Origin: Norana najaformis
Lineage: Eukaryota > Annelida > Clitellata > Crassiclitellata > Hormogastridae
Assembly: GCA_964023275.1 (NCBI GenBank)
Contig: OZ029913.1
Location: forward strand, 52,592,144 to 52,656,143
Reading direction: 5' to 3'
DNA: 64,000 nt
Numbering within the stretch: position 1 is the stretch's first letter; each line of letters starts with the position of its first letter. The position numbers were made by a program, and so were the translations under genes. Below are positions 12,970 to 24,579 of the stretch, in pieces. The notes beneath the pieces were generated by a model. That model was given only the letters and a program-made list of their open reading frames with translations. It was not told the origin of the DNA and did no database searches.

Positions 12970-14792
12970 ATGCAGTGGATTTTAATCGTGCTGATAAGCC
13001 TGTGTTTGTGCGAAGTGGATGCAATCGACGGCCTCAATGAAACCGAGTGCCGCAAAAACATGCACAAGAACTGGTTTGACAAGAACTACAAGCCCTATAA
13101 ATTAAAGGAAGCGGATAAAGCTTATTTGCTGGGCGGTGATATCAGAGAGCGGGCGGACGCCCCTCCTGGAATGAGACAGGAATGCCGGACCCTGAGCGAT
13201 GGCAAACGAAGGCGTCTGTTCGAATGTTTTCGATGGCTGTTCAGCAGTTCAGTTAATGCGAACGGCCTCACCCGCTACCAGATCTTCATGTCCCAGCACA
13301 GATTTGCACAGGCACCAGGGGCTCACTTCGGTCCGTGCTTCTGTCCGTGGCATCGAGAGTACATCTTGAGGTAACATACAAATGATTGAATACTGTAATG
13401 CAGTTATTTCGAATATTTTATAAGATATGCTGTAACAGTGTATTGCACGCTCTAAGTCACATAATGGCTCATTTAATAAGTCATCTAACAACTAGGTTAC
13501 ATATTAAACCACCTATTTGTTTGTGATTAGATTAAATATTCAAAATGACATAATATGGTGTGTTCGTATGTATTTGGCCGTCCTGAAAAGTGAATTTAAA
13601 TTCTATTTCAGACTATATAGTTCATAAATAGAGTGTAATAATATCACAGTGCTCGTAACGCTACCTGACATCATAATTTTGGATATTGATCCTTAAGTGT
13701 AAAGTTGCTTACGGGTCTGTTATATAAAAGCGCGTACGCTAACTTTTAATTAGTAGCTTCTATAGCGCCGGTTGATAGGGCATCAAAAACAAACTGCAGT
13801 CAGACCAGTGTCCAGAAGATCAATCCACAGAGACAGAAAGACAGCCTATGGTGGATAAACAGTTTGAAAAAGGTAAGATGAGCAGTTCGAGAAAGGTAAG
13901 AAAAAAGTAACTTGCCTTGTGCAACAGATGTTCGTCTTCTCCTGCAGCAGTATTTAGGAGAAAACTTGGCAGTTGAAATTCGTTACATTATGTTACCTTA
14001 CGTTGAGACAGATTAGAGCAGGCGTTGCAGGAATGCGACCCATCGCTCAACCTGTGTTACTGGGATTCGTCGCTCGACAGTCTCTTGCCAAACGCCGCTG
14101 AATCTGCTCTATGGACGGCCGAATATTTCGGCAATGGTCAGGGGTTTGTGACGACTGGATTTGCCGCTAATCTGCAGCCATTTCCAAACGACTGCCGCAC
14201 CACCTGGCCTCGACTCTCTCGCTCAATCGGAGGGAATAGCTTGCTCTTTAATCGGAACAAAATCGCCTCTACTGTTCTCTTTCATACTTCTTACACCGAA
14301 CTTGTGTCGCCATATACTTCGAATGATTTCGAAAACTACCACGGCGGGGTTCACGGATTCGTCGGTGGACATATGTCGATCATCAGCTGCTCTGTTACAG
14401 ACCCGGTCTTCTTCTTCCATCACACCTATATCGATTACCTGCTCGAGCTGTTTCGACGAAGGCAGACGACGAACAGGCAGGAGTATCCGACGGACTCGCG
14501 GGTTCCTGAGTTTCACCAGGCAACCGATAGCATGTTGCCGTTTACGGGCACCTGTCTCAGCGGACTGAGCGACAACTACATTCCGAGGCTCTACGATTAC
14601 GTACCTTCGCCAGACGCCTGTACAACTCACGAAGACTGCGGGGGTAGAGCTCTGTGGTGCAACAACAGAAGATGCATGGCCTGCGTTGGACGAAACGGAC
14701 GGATGAGGGCCAACTGGCCTGATGCCGCCTGCAACATTGCCAACTGCCCCAACCCAAGAAACGTCAACCAAGTTTGCATATGTGCTGCATAG
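12970..14792 (+). CDS. Secreted tyrosinase (type-3 copper oxidase), gene 1
   Basis: Predicted 393-aa tyrosinase, which oxidises phenols to quinones. Exons are 12970-13370 and 14012-14792; the intron is phase 2 (AG/GTAAC donor, GAGACAG acceptor) and rejoins as Arg134. Residues 1-18 form a signal peptide (MQWILIVLISLCLCEVDA). Cu-A ligands are His110 (SQHRF), His119 (GAHFGP) and His128 (PWHRE), with the family's Hx8H spacing. Cu-B ligands are His244 and His248 (YHGGVH) and His271 (DPVFFFHH). The ECRTLS motif precedes Cu-A. The C-terminus is cysteine-rich (HEDCGG ... WCNNRRCMACVG ... NQVCICAA), with no membrane segment, so the enzyme is probably secreted. The start ATG has a good context (ACCACCATGC) and opens the signal peptide. 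It is the intact relative of the pseudogene at 8 kb and converges on tyrosinase gene 2. Substrate and biological role cannot be read from sequence. Confidence 0.93.
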
Positions 14793-14799
14793 AGCTCTG

Positions 14800-17135
14800 T
14801 TGATTTCTCTTATTAGAACAACGCTAATAGCCTTTAGAGATACGATTTGTGCTAATCTACAATATAAGACTCATACTGAATTGTTTTTAATATTCGTTGC
14901 CTTTCAACGTCGGGTATAGGCTATCATTTATATTATTTATATTAAGCGAAATAACTGGCAATTAATTTTACTTAAGACGTTTGACAAGAACACTGGAGGC
15001 CTATTATAGTTATTTAAGAAACGACATGTTCTGTAAAGGCAGATATGATGAAAGTCTGCATTATGAAATAATGCTTACAAAACAAGACGATTTTATATGA
15101 CATACTGCAAGTTCTGGGCTATACATCAACATAGGATCTACTAACTGTCACCAGAAAACACACTGTCAAAGGAACTTTATAAAATGAAGCCTATAACTTT
15201 TAGCTAGAAATGCACTCTTTATGCTGGCACACAGACTAACAATAATATAGTTCTATCGTAATTTGTTTACTGCTTCGGTCACAGGTTTGTGCAATATGAT
15301 GTTAATAATCAATTTTAAGTCTACATTTGTGTTGATCCAGTCATCACCCACTTGAGTAGATTGGAAGCTAGCGAACGTGGTAGCCAATGCGATACACCGT
15401 TGTTCAAATTCTGGCATTTGAAGTTGCAATTCGCATCAAGCGTTGCAACAGATTAGAAAAGGCTACACAATCATGCGATATATTTATTAAATGATACTTA
15501 GAATTGCATTGTCTTTTTGCCAATTGTCTTTCCTTCCTTCGCCTTACCTTAGGGCCCTACCTTTCCACAATGACCTTTCTTTGCAATTTTCCGGGGTTAA
15601 CATAAGAAACGACCACGCTCTACATGAACTTTAGCAATAATATCCATTATGTTAAAAGAAGGCATTGTTAAGGATTACACGAAAGTTAGCAATAATATGC
15701 ATAATGTTAAAAGAAGGCATTGTTAAGGATTATAGAAGATGGAGACTAATTCTGCGTGAACTCTCAGTCGGTAAGTAGTTGCATTCAATTATTTAGACAA
15801 GTTGCCATCTGTCGGAGGTAGGCCTACTAGCAGCGAAAAGGAAGGTAGGTCCTTATTTCTCGTAGGCCTTTGGATTAAGAAATGTCCGACATAGCCACGA
15901 CAGCATTAAACCATGACGTTCGAGGCTAACTGTGTCTATAACTGTCGAAAATACTTTAAAAATACCTTTCAGTAGTGACCCCCAATTAATTTGTAATTGT
16001 AATTAGAAATTTCTATCGCGCCGGTGTCCAACGCACAAAACAAAACCAAACCGCAATAGGGCTGAATTAATTTAAGTACATTTATGTCTCATTTAAGAAA
16101 GTATCAGTTAAAAATTAAGGGCCTAGTAATTTGTGTAACTTGCATGTTTAAACTCGATATCGTTCAACTCAGACAATTGATAAACTGTCCTTGGCTTCTA
16201 CGATGGGTTATCAAGTGCATTTTCGATAACAGAAGCGGCCTGTACGTTACATACGAGCGACCTAGAAGAAAAACAAGATGAGAACAGACAAAGAGAGAGA
16301 GAGTGTGAGAGATTGAGATAGAGACAGACATAAAGAAGAGATAAGAGAAAGAGTAGAACGAAGATCAGCTTTCGGGATGTAGAAGTAAACCGCAAGAACT
16401 ATATTCGGTAGGTGTTACAGTGTCTTAGAGAAGCTGATGAGTACAAAAACGTTAATGCCGAACCGTAGACATTAAGTGAGAACTGTAGCCCACAACAGAG
16501 ATGAAAAGCCTCGGCAAGAGAGTCGGCACTGAGAGGCCAATGGCATTACCTCCACTCAGAAAAGTGGGTGGAGGTGAACCCTCCCTCTCCGTTGACATTA
16601 AAGGTACAAATCTTAGGCGCTCATGTTTTCCGGATGGGCCTAAAGCTTGGCAGGTGTGCTGGGAAAGGAAAGAAGAAAAAGGTTGAATTCCCACATGAGA
16701 ACCGTGATGAGCAAATAATGTAGGAAATTTCGATGACACAAAAAACGGTCGTCTAAATGCCGATACCCAAAACCACGTCCTTGGGCTTAGCAACTAATTA
16801 CTAGCTTGAAACTAAATAGAAAAGCCACAAACAGATTTTTATTGTCTGCAAAGATATTTAAAACTGGTTTTATATCTGCATCTGTTTACTAAAAAATCGA
16901 GGTAAATGAGCATGTAGCACTAATAGTTTCCAATATATAATTATTTAATTTCTGCTGATTTTATCTTGACAGAAACTTCGGAAAAGTAATTGATACTTTA
17001 CGATCTGTAATTTTATCCAATAAAATGTTAAAATGTAGGCCCAACATGCAGAACCCGTAATTTCGTACCCTCCTAGTGGTGATATAATCCCGATGACCTC
17101 CCTAACTAGTGAGCTATAAAACATAATGCATTTCA
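14800..17135. other. Intergenic between convergent tyrosinase genes 1 and 2
   Basis: No recognisable gene. It holds a 55-bp tandem duplication (15631-15733) and a copy of the dispersed ...TATCGCGCCGGTGTCCAA... unit near 16010-16065. Open frames around 16452-16793 (minus, 113 codons) and 16501-16686 (plus) show no family features. Confidence 0.4.
15631..15733. repeat. 55-bp tandem duplication
   Basis: Two head-to-tail copies beginning TTAGCAATAATAT and running through GTTAAAAGAAGGCATTGTTA. They differ at a few positions (CCATTATG versus GCATAATG). This is a local tandem duplication in noncoding DNA. Confidence 0.9.
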
Positions 17136-17139
17136 AACA

Positions 17140-17145
17140 TTTATT
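17140..17145 (-). promoter_or_regulatory. Polyadenylation signal of tyrosinase gene 2
   Basis: AATAAA on the minus strand, about 40 bp beyond the stop codon at 17185. Suitable position for 3' end formation of this gene. Confidence 0.55.
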
Positions 17146-17184
17146 TAGGGAGCTGGCTTAAACAGAAAATCTGCATAAACTGCT

Positions 17185-18084
17185 TCAAGCATTCGAACAA
17201 CGACAAAACCCGTTTATGTTTTTCGATTTTTTGCACTTGGTACTATAGCATGCTTCGTCTGGAAGATTCTCACACCTTCCACCTTCTCGAATCTTCGACA
17301 GGCACCTGTTCGACGCCTTGTTGCACCAAAGTATTTCTGAATGACAGTCCTCGTGTTCGTCGCACTTGTTAGGCCTGCTTGCATAAGCGTAGAAGAGCTG
17401 AGTGTAGTTTGTACTTAGGCCGTCGATGTTAATCATATTATCAAAGGGCATCATTTTGTCTTCTGCGTGATGCCTTAGGGGCACGAACCAGTCCCGTGGG
17501 TAGTCCCTGTCCGGGGAACTCTGCTGATATTTCTGTCTGAACTCTTCGAACATGTAATCGATGAAGCAGTGGTGGAAGAAAAACGTGGGGTCGTTGGGGG
17601 CACATGCCAGTTGAGACATGTGACCCCCGATGAAGCTGTGAACTGAACCGTGGTCCACTTCGAACCGGTCAGCGTATGGTGAGCACAGATCTTGAAAACG
17701 CTTCTTCTGAATGGTGCTGTTGATCCTCGTGTCACTGTAAAGAATGCTCTTCACGAATTCATTTTGGATGACCTTGCGGTAGATGACAGGCCACCTCCGT
17801 GCACAGTCCTTAGGGTATGCCGCCCAGTTGGCCACGAAACCGACAGAAACGCTTCCGTTGTGGTTACCCAGATATTTATACGTCCAAAGAGCAGATTCGC
17901 CTGGTACTGGGATTCCCTGGTCCAAGGTCCAGTCCAAGTAGGGAAGGCAGACGCTGGGATTATGTCGCTGCAAGGCTCGTTCAATTCTAAAAACATAGAA
18001 TGTCGGTATGTGTGTATCAGGAGTTAACGGAAATGTATCTAATTATTATTATTAATATCTATATTTCTATTATTTTTATTTATT

Positions 18085-18150
<66 letters not shown>

Positions 18151-19238
18151 CTTTATATAATGATTTATATGACTACTTTATCATAGTGTCTCAACTACGT
18201 TTCACAGATGCGATTTGAATACGAAAAAGTCTCAGTTTTGGAGTTTTGTCTTGATTCCGCCATGTTTTCGTGCGTTTTAGACACGCCGTTGCAGTATGAC
18301 TTGGTGTAAGGAAGTGCCATTTTGACTTTCGACTCTCAAAAAAGTTTAAATTTTCTTTGGTGGAAAAGCATTAATTATTATTTTTACATTTATTGAATGT
18401 CACTACCTAATGACTAAACATCATTTCTGATTGAAGAATTTGCTCAGGGTCCCTACACAGTAGCCTACCTGTCTCAGGACCGGCTCTAACCCATACTCTC
18501 CGTGTTACAAGCCGTGCGCCCTTTCCAATAAGCTACCGCATCTCAATAAAGATGCTATATTCTTTCGCTCTTCCCCAGTTTTGAACGGGTTTTCAACAAT
18601 TTTGCAGTGAACGATGCATGAACGCGGAACCAGTTACAAGACATTACAAAATGAAATAGGATAAAGTTAAAGTTGGTGTAACAGTTATATTTTGCATGTA
18701 ATTTTGCTATCTTTCTTCTGCCAGTGTGACCTTACCGAAAAAGGTATTCTCTGTGCCTTACCGTAAAGGTATTCTCTGTGCCTTACCGTAAAAGGTATTC
18801 CCTGTGCCACACAAGGAATGCGGGACCATAATGTGCCCCCTTAGCCACGTCGAATCGGTGATATCCGACGAAGACATCGTATTCCGTGCGGTTTTCTTGT
18901 GTTCCATTGTCGACCACCGTCTTCTTCATAAGGTTAAATGCATCATGGAGTTCTCGTCGACTCGATTCGCTCAGGGTCCTGTATTCCTTTCGGATACAGG
19001 CCGGCCCCTCTGCCCTCGGTTGAAATCCTTCATAATCGTAGTAGTCAGTGGCCAGGACTCGGTTGAAGAAATCGCTTTCCGCCTCCGTTCTTTCCAGTGG
19101 CGGATGTTCCTTGGCGTTTTCCCAGTCCTGTTTCATTCGCTTCTGTATTGGACTCAGCCCCAGTGGTTTTATGTTTGCCGCATACGCCAACCAACGCAGA
19201 AACAAAACAACTATCGCGAGTTCAGAAAGGAAATTCAT
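17185..19238 (-). CDS. Secreted tyrosinase (type-3 copper oxidase), gene 2
   Basis: Predicted 417-aa tyrosinase. Exons are 18787-19238 (Cu-A) and 17185-17986 (Cu-B). The phase-2 intron is at the same place as in genes 1 and 3 (WHREYLL-R-IERAL). The N-terminal hydrophobic segment MNFLSELAIVVLFLRWLAYA is a signal peptide. Cu-A ligands are His127, His136 and His145 (GYHRF, GAHYGP, VWHRE). Cu-B ligands are His263 and His267 (DHGSVH) and His290 (DPTFFFHH). The C-terminal tail is Cys-rich (HEDC ... WCN ... GGRC ... ACYSTKC ... GFCRC) with no membrane anchor. The frame stays open upstream to another ATG at 19409; I chose 19238 because it puts the signal peptide at the N-terminus. The 3' end of exon 1 with its donor is tandemly triplicated (18730-18806). 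Closest relative in the window is gene 3, same strand, suggesting tandem duplication. All ligands are intact, so activity is plausible. Confidence 0.93.
18073..18150. repeat. (TTA)n/(TTTA)n microsatellite in tyrosinase 2 intron
   Basis: TTTA units grading into about 60 bp of TTA repeats inside the single intron of tyrosinase gene 2. It resembles the ATT tails of the SINE-like elements elsewhere in the window, but no element body is clear beside it. Confidence 0.95.
18730..18806 (-). repeat. Triplicated exon-end/splice-donor segment of tyrosinase 2
   Basis: Three head-to-tail copies (18781-18806, 18756-18780, 18730-18755; 26, 25 and 26 bp) of the segment that ends exon 1. Each reads, on the minus strand, CACAG(G/A)GAATACC, then TTT with one to two further bases, and ends CGGTAAGG, so each carries a perfect GGTAAGG donor. 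Only the first (18787/18786) keeps the frame; extension through it meets the TAA inside the donor. Confidence 0.92.
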
Positions 19239-19591
19239 TGTATGAAGCAGTCGATGGTCGCACAGACCTTCTTCGTCTACTGCGAAACAAGTGAAAACTT
19301 CACCTGGTGCAGAGACTTTAATAGCATGCCCACTGTCTTCATTAATTATATTTGATATTGCAGTTCTAAGAACGCGTAAGTCTACACTTGGCAGGATGCC
19401 ATCATGCATAAATTCATGTTATGAAATTTATCAGCATTGCATTAAACTGTAGCCTACACGTCGGGGTGCATAAAATAAGCCATAAAATTCTGCTGCATGT
19501 TATTTATATGGCAAATTAATATTTATGCGTTGATAGACGTGCAACTGTGCAAGTGTTTTATTGCTACTCGCATTGCTCGCTAGTGATAAAT

Positions 19592-19599
19592 GTTTTATA
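19592..19599 (-). promoter_or_regulatory. TATA-like motif upstream of tyrosinase gene 2
   Basis: TATAAAAC on the minus strand, about 355 bp upstream of the chosen start codon and 185 bp upstream of the alternative upstream ATG. Weak evidence based on motif and position. Confidence 0.3.
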
Positions 19600-19879
19600 G
19601 CAATCCTAAAAATTCATAATTCTTGCGAAACGACGACATAAAACAAAAACCAATCAAATGGCATTAAGAATTAATTAAGCGGACACGATGAAGTTATCGA
19701 TTACTTCAACTGCGTTAAAATGGCTATCAATTACGACATCGATGGTAGAAAGAATAAACTGCCTATGCCTATAGTATATAGACTACATTAGTTTCTAATT
19801 AGATTTATCTGCTCATGTCAGATGTGCTTTGCGAAGTTATGTTGAACCGTGGTGTAAGTCTTACCTGATTTAAAGAGGT

Positions 19880-20045
19880 CTTCATGTCGCAGATCATGAC
19901 CTCTGAGGTTTTTGCACAGTTTCTACAATACGGTCTATGTCGATTTCACATGATTTGCCTAGAATTCGAACCCAAGTCTTAGCTGAAAAGGTGACGCGTT
20001 AACCGTTTGGTCACTGTGCCACCTCGAAGCATAGATGGCCCTTCA
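19880..20045 (-). mobile_element. tRNA-derived SINE head
   Basis: Read on the minus strand, this has an A-box-like TGGCACAGTGACCAAACGG, then TTAACGCG, and a B-box GGGTTCGAATTC about 35 bases later. These are the hallmarks of a tRNA-derived Pol III promoter. Sequence beyond the B-box does not close an acceptor stem, so this is a SINE head and not a tRNA gene. Confidence 0.6.
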
Positions 20046-20340
20046 AAAGCTTAATAGACAAGGTCAATAGGTACATTTGTAAAATGTGATGTAACTCACA
20101 CGAACTTTATAGTGGCAATAGGAATTGAATTATTTGGTATTTTGGATTCACGTGTAGACAGACAAGGCTGAGAGGGCAATCGCTGTTCGGCAGAGGAAAA
20201 ATATAAGATTTCGAGGAAGTTGCAGAAGGTTTATAGTTGACGGACTGAAGAGGAGAGATGTTCAGGTAGGCGAAGTCTGGGTAGCGCAGGAAAGCTCTTA
20301 CTTCCTTATTCTTTGTTTGCCCAGCAGATTAATTGATTTG

Positions 20341-20705
20341 GCTCTGTCAACAGTTGGACTCCATAGATCCATTTGGTTCCTCCTGCATTTTAATGTATGG
20401 TTGTCTGTTGGACTCCGAAGCTTAGCCTATGAAGAAGTTTGGATCAGTATGTGATTTCATGAATTCGGTGAAGTCTGTGAGCAGCGAATTGGTGCAGCAT
20501 GAGGTGTATGAAACTAGATCATCGTGTTGCATCCGGTTTCAGCGTAAGCTTCCGTATGTGTGGCCCAAAAATAGATCGTTGTTTTAGGTACCAGTTGCTT
20601 GCACGCCTTGGCATGCCTGACCTCTGACCTCAGATTTTTGCTCTGTCAACAGTTGGACTCCATAGATCCATTTGGTTCCTCCTGCATTTTAATGTATGGT
20701 TGTCT
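20341..20705. repeat. Pair of identical 66-bp direct repeats
   Basis: The segment starting GCTCTGTCAACAGTTGGACT and ending TATGGTTGTCT occurs at 20341-20406 and again, identical, at 20640-20705. The copies are 299 bp apart. The spacer has no recognised content. Exact identity implies a recent duplication or an insertion that duplicated its flank. Confidence 0.93.
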
Positions 20706-20706
20706 A

Positions 20707-22435
20707 TCTACTCGATCGGAGCGCCTCTGAGTAGGTATCGTGAAGAGGCGCTATGTAAATGCCGTGAATTAATGAATAAATGTATCTCAATATTTGCATA
20801 CCGCTTATTTGGGACCTTTAGAAGGCTCTGGAACGTGGCTAAGAAATCCAAAGAAGTGCGTCTTAACGTTGGCTGAAATGCTTCTTGTGCATCAACCGGA
20901 ATCAGATGACTTAGTTGAATAATGATAAGCATGGAGAATAAGGACTGATTTTAAATATTGCCAGAGATCAATGTTTTATAAAAGTCTATAAGCCCCAATT
21001 TAAACAAATCTTCTGCTGAACAGGAGGCCAATGCAAAAATTTAACACACAAGCGTTATACGATCATGTTTTGACGCATTAGTTATGGTTATAGCCAAGGA
21101 GTTCTGCACTTCCTGAAGTTTCGGCATGTTTGTGATACCAATAAGAATAGAGCTACAGTAGTCAAGTTGATTGGAGATCTACGCATATGCCAGAGATCCT
21201 TGAATACACATCACCTATAACGCCTAGTTCTGCGTATGTCACGAATATACATGTATGACGACTTACGTGTATGACGACATTGACATAGTCGGTGAGGGAC
21301 ATAGTTGAATAAAAAACCAACGCCCAAGTTACAAGCAGCTCAGCCAACTCAACAAGGGAGTTACCCAGTTTTAAAAATTTAAGCCACTCAAACTTGTTAA
21401 GTTACTGCGGAGTGCCGAAGTGTATAAATTCAGTCTTCGGTGGGTACAGCCATCCAAGACTGCACCGCCTCAAAGGACTGGATAATTGCTGCACAGACGA
21501 GTGACAACACAAACTGTCAAAGAAAATGTAGATTTAAGTACCTGCATAAAATGATATCTCACTGAATGATTGTTCAGCAGTGTGCCTAGTGGTGTGGTGC
21601 TTTTATTAGGTGAAGAAAAGTCGAGTCTGCAAACCACTGCAAGAGTTGTTGACAGGAGATGAAGTACTAGGTTGAAGAAATTTATCATAAACTACCTTTA
21701 TAAATGGTAGCGCTAAACCAGGGCTGTGGTGTGCACTCTACTACTCTCACAATTTTAACAGAAATTTGCCTGTCAAGAAGATCAGTTAAAGTAGATTGGA
21801 ACTGCTAAGCCAACTCATTAGCTGCTTGTGCAAGAGCTAACTATTTACGAAGATACCATATCATACTTCTGCTTATTTAAATCGATTTTATGTCAAGCGC
21901 GAAAAATAAGAGTTTTGTAATTTGAAGGCGGTTTAAACGAGAAGTCAAATTATGAGAAAATGGTAACATGATCTGAAAGATATGGCTTAACAGGAGTAAA
22001 AGAATGAAGCAATTACGAATCAGAACAAGTTATCAAGACATCCAAGGTGTGGCCTTTATTATGCGTTGGATTAGTAATGAGCTGTTTTATGTCAAACCCT
22101 TCCAACATATCAAGAAATGCTGCAGAACAATGACTAGTAACATCAAGATGAATTTTGGATTCACTCCTAATAAATCTTTCAGAAGGGAAGGAAATCAAAT
22201 ATTCAAGTAGTTGAAGAGACTGAAATGAGTGATGGTGTGTCACTAAATCGAAGCCAGGTCTGGGCAAGAGCGAGCATAGGAATGCTCCCAATATGACCAA
22301 AATCCAAACTCTGAAATGTGAATGGTCCACGATTTATTTCCACATCACCAGCCAAGAGAAGCAACAGCGACAAATACATGGACAACCCATGACGTGTCGC
22401 CGAAGATGTTCTACGTGAAATTACATTTAACACAG
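20707..22435 (-). pseudogene. Decayed CR1/L2-like non-LTR retrotransposon (endonuclease region)
   Basis: Minus-strand remnant of an ORF2-type polyprotein. In order from 22435 downwards: LLLLLAGDVEINRGP (the classic start of CR1/L2 ORF2), LAQTWLRFSDTPSL (endonuclease motif), HLDVTSHCSAAFLDMLEGF, ITNPTHNKGHTLDVLIT, LSDHVTIFS, FKPPSNYKTL, and a linker FQSTLTDLLDRQISVK ... PQPWFSATI near 21700-21800. Several stops and an internal deletion separate the pieces. A GGCGCTATGTAAAT tail-like motif lies on the plus strand at about 20748. No reverse-transcriptase core is recognisable. The lower boundary is approximate. Confidence 0.75.
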
Positions 22436-22857
22436 GACGGAAAATAATGTTACTGGCATCACATAGCTACGGAACATTTGATTCTATTGAAAAAGCAGCA
22501 TCAGGAACCAGATAAAATGAATGGACCTGAGCCAAGTTCAAATATATACCAGACCGCAGCGATGCATGTGTAAATCCAACAACAGACCTACTTCCGGCAG
22601 ATATGGCAAGAAGCAGTAACATGAACGATATACAGTACAAAAGCAAACAAAGTAATGAGAGCTATAGTCAGTGACACAGAAATTGAAACACAAGGAAACC
22701 AGGCAGGTGAAAGGAAGTTTCGCTGCGGAAAGACATTCGTTTCGTTAACCCGTTTCTTTTTTTCAAAATGTAAAATTTAATCTATTAAGAACCCAAAAAC
22801 TATGTTTGCAATGCATTTAAATATTTATTACTATTATTCAGCTTTTATTACACTTAC

Positions 22858-22916
22858 AATATTAGGTCTTTATGGTCACTCACGGTGACGGTTATTGATC
22901 TAATAGACCTAATATT
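22858..22916. repeat. Inverted repeat, 12-bp arms
   Basis: AATATTAGGTCT (22858-22869) is the exact inverse of AGACCTAATATT (22905-22916), with a 35-bp loop that itself contains GTCAC/GTGAC. A small hairpin, possibly a MITE-like remnant. Confidence 0.7.
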
Positions 22917-23039
22917 ACTTTTAAAGGTAACAACTGTTTGACGAAGTTATTCTGTTAAGCTTTAAATTTGACGTTGACTATTTATTACTTTCAGTTGTTT
23001 TGCTGAATAAGCCTAAATTTGGGCATGCTAACTATATCG

Positions 23040-23045
23040 TTTATT
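23040..23045 (-). promoter_or_regulatory. Polyadenylation signal of tyrosinase gene 3
   Basis: AATAAA on the minus strand about 77 bp beyond the stop codon at 23122. Confidence 0.5.
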
Positions 23046-23121
23046 AATGTGCGAACAGGCCTTTCCAAAACTCAACATGAAATCAGGTTTAGCTAAACTG
23101 TGATATGATGCTGGTAAGTTA

Positions 23122-24506
23122 TTAAGGGCACTTGCAAATGCCGTTTACATTTTTAGGGACTTTGCAGTTTTCACTGTAGCATGCTTCGTCAGGTAGCTTG
23201 TCGCACCTTCCTCCTTCTCGAATCTTTGCCAAACACCTCCCTGCAGCTTTGTTGCACCAAAGGATATCTGAGCGACAATGTTTCGGTTCAGCACAATTCC
23301 TGGGTCTGTCCTCGTAGGTGAAGAAAAGCCTGGTGTAGTTCTTACTTAATCCATCGATGTTACGGAGTTTTTCGAACGGCATCATTTGGTCATCAACTTC
23401 ATGGTAGAAAGGCACAACCGAATCGCGCGGGTATTCAGTCTCCAAATCACTCTTCTGGTGCTTAATCCTAAACTCCTCGAACAGGCAATCGACGAAGACG
23501 TGGTGAAGGTAAAAGACTGGGTCGTTGGGAGCGCACGACAGGCTGTTCATGTGGCCACCGACATAGACGTGGACCGAATTGTGGTTGCTCTCAAACCCGT
23601 TGCTGTACGGAACACATATTTCTTGGTATCGTGTATTTCCAAGGATCTTGACAATTTCTGCGTCCGTATACAGATAGCTTTTCGCGGTGCTATCCTGAAC
23701 CACCGTTCGGTGAATAATTGGCCACCTTCTTGCACAGTCCTGAGGGTACACCGTCCAGTTCGCGGCCAGACCGCTTTTGACTGCCCCGTAGTTGTTGCCC
23801 AGATATTTGGATGTCCAAATAGCGGAGTCCCCTGGTACGGGGATTCCCTGGTCCAAGGTCCAGTCCACGTAGGGAAGACAGACATTCGGGTTATGTCGCC
23901 GCAGGGCTCGTTCAAGTCTACAAACAGACGCTATGTGAAGTTCTTGTGAAGTGCACATTACTAAGATGATAACATTGTGTGATAAAACGCACATCACATG
24001 CATAAAGCAATCACGCTTGGTTAGAATCAACTACCAATTTCGACACAGCCTACATTTGGGCTTAGTCTCGCTTAGATAATATAATAACTTATCTTTCAAC
24101 TTTGCTTAACCCTGAGATGACTATGTTGCATTCGCTCATTGGATGCTTTAGATGTTGTTGGGCCCCGAGCCAGTACTCTGTTGGGTTCCCGATCTCTCGT
24201 TCGGTCGCTGACCAAAGACTCTGGAATTCGTTCTTTTCTGTCCACTCTGCTAGTTCTGTGATGTCGATATGGTAAGGGGTGAAGTTCCATGCTTTCGTAT
24301 GGCAAATCTTGTATTTCGGTCTCAGGGGCATCACGAATCTCTGCTGGTTCTCTCCAATTTATTATACTTTTGGAATGCCGTTTTGCATGAAAGCTCGTTA
24401 CTGCTATTATAATTGACTTGTGCAATAATATAAAATATAACAATGATAGAGAAGCTTCAAGTTTAAATTAGATTAGACACGAAGAACTCGACACTACTCT
24501 ACGGAC

Positions 24507-24579
<73 letters not shown>

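Noticed and set aside
16452..16793. 113-codon minus-strand open frame
   Set aside because: Overlaps a plus-strand frame of similar length; no motif or splice signal.
23386..23949. 187-codon plus-strand open frame
   Set aside because: It is antisense to the Cu-B exon of tyrosinase 3; the minus frame carries all the ligands.
24096..24443. 115-codon open frame in the tyrosinase 3 intron (minus)
   Set aside because: No start context, no family resemblance and no splice sites; intronic noise or an old transposon piece is likelier.
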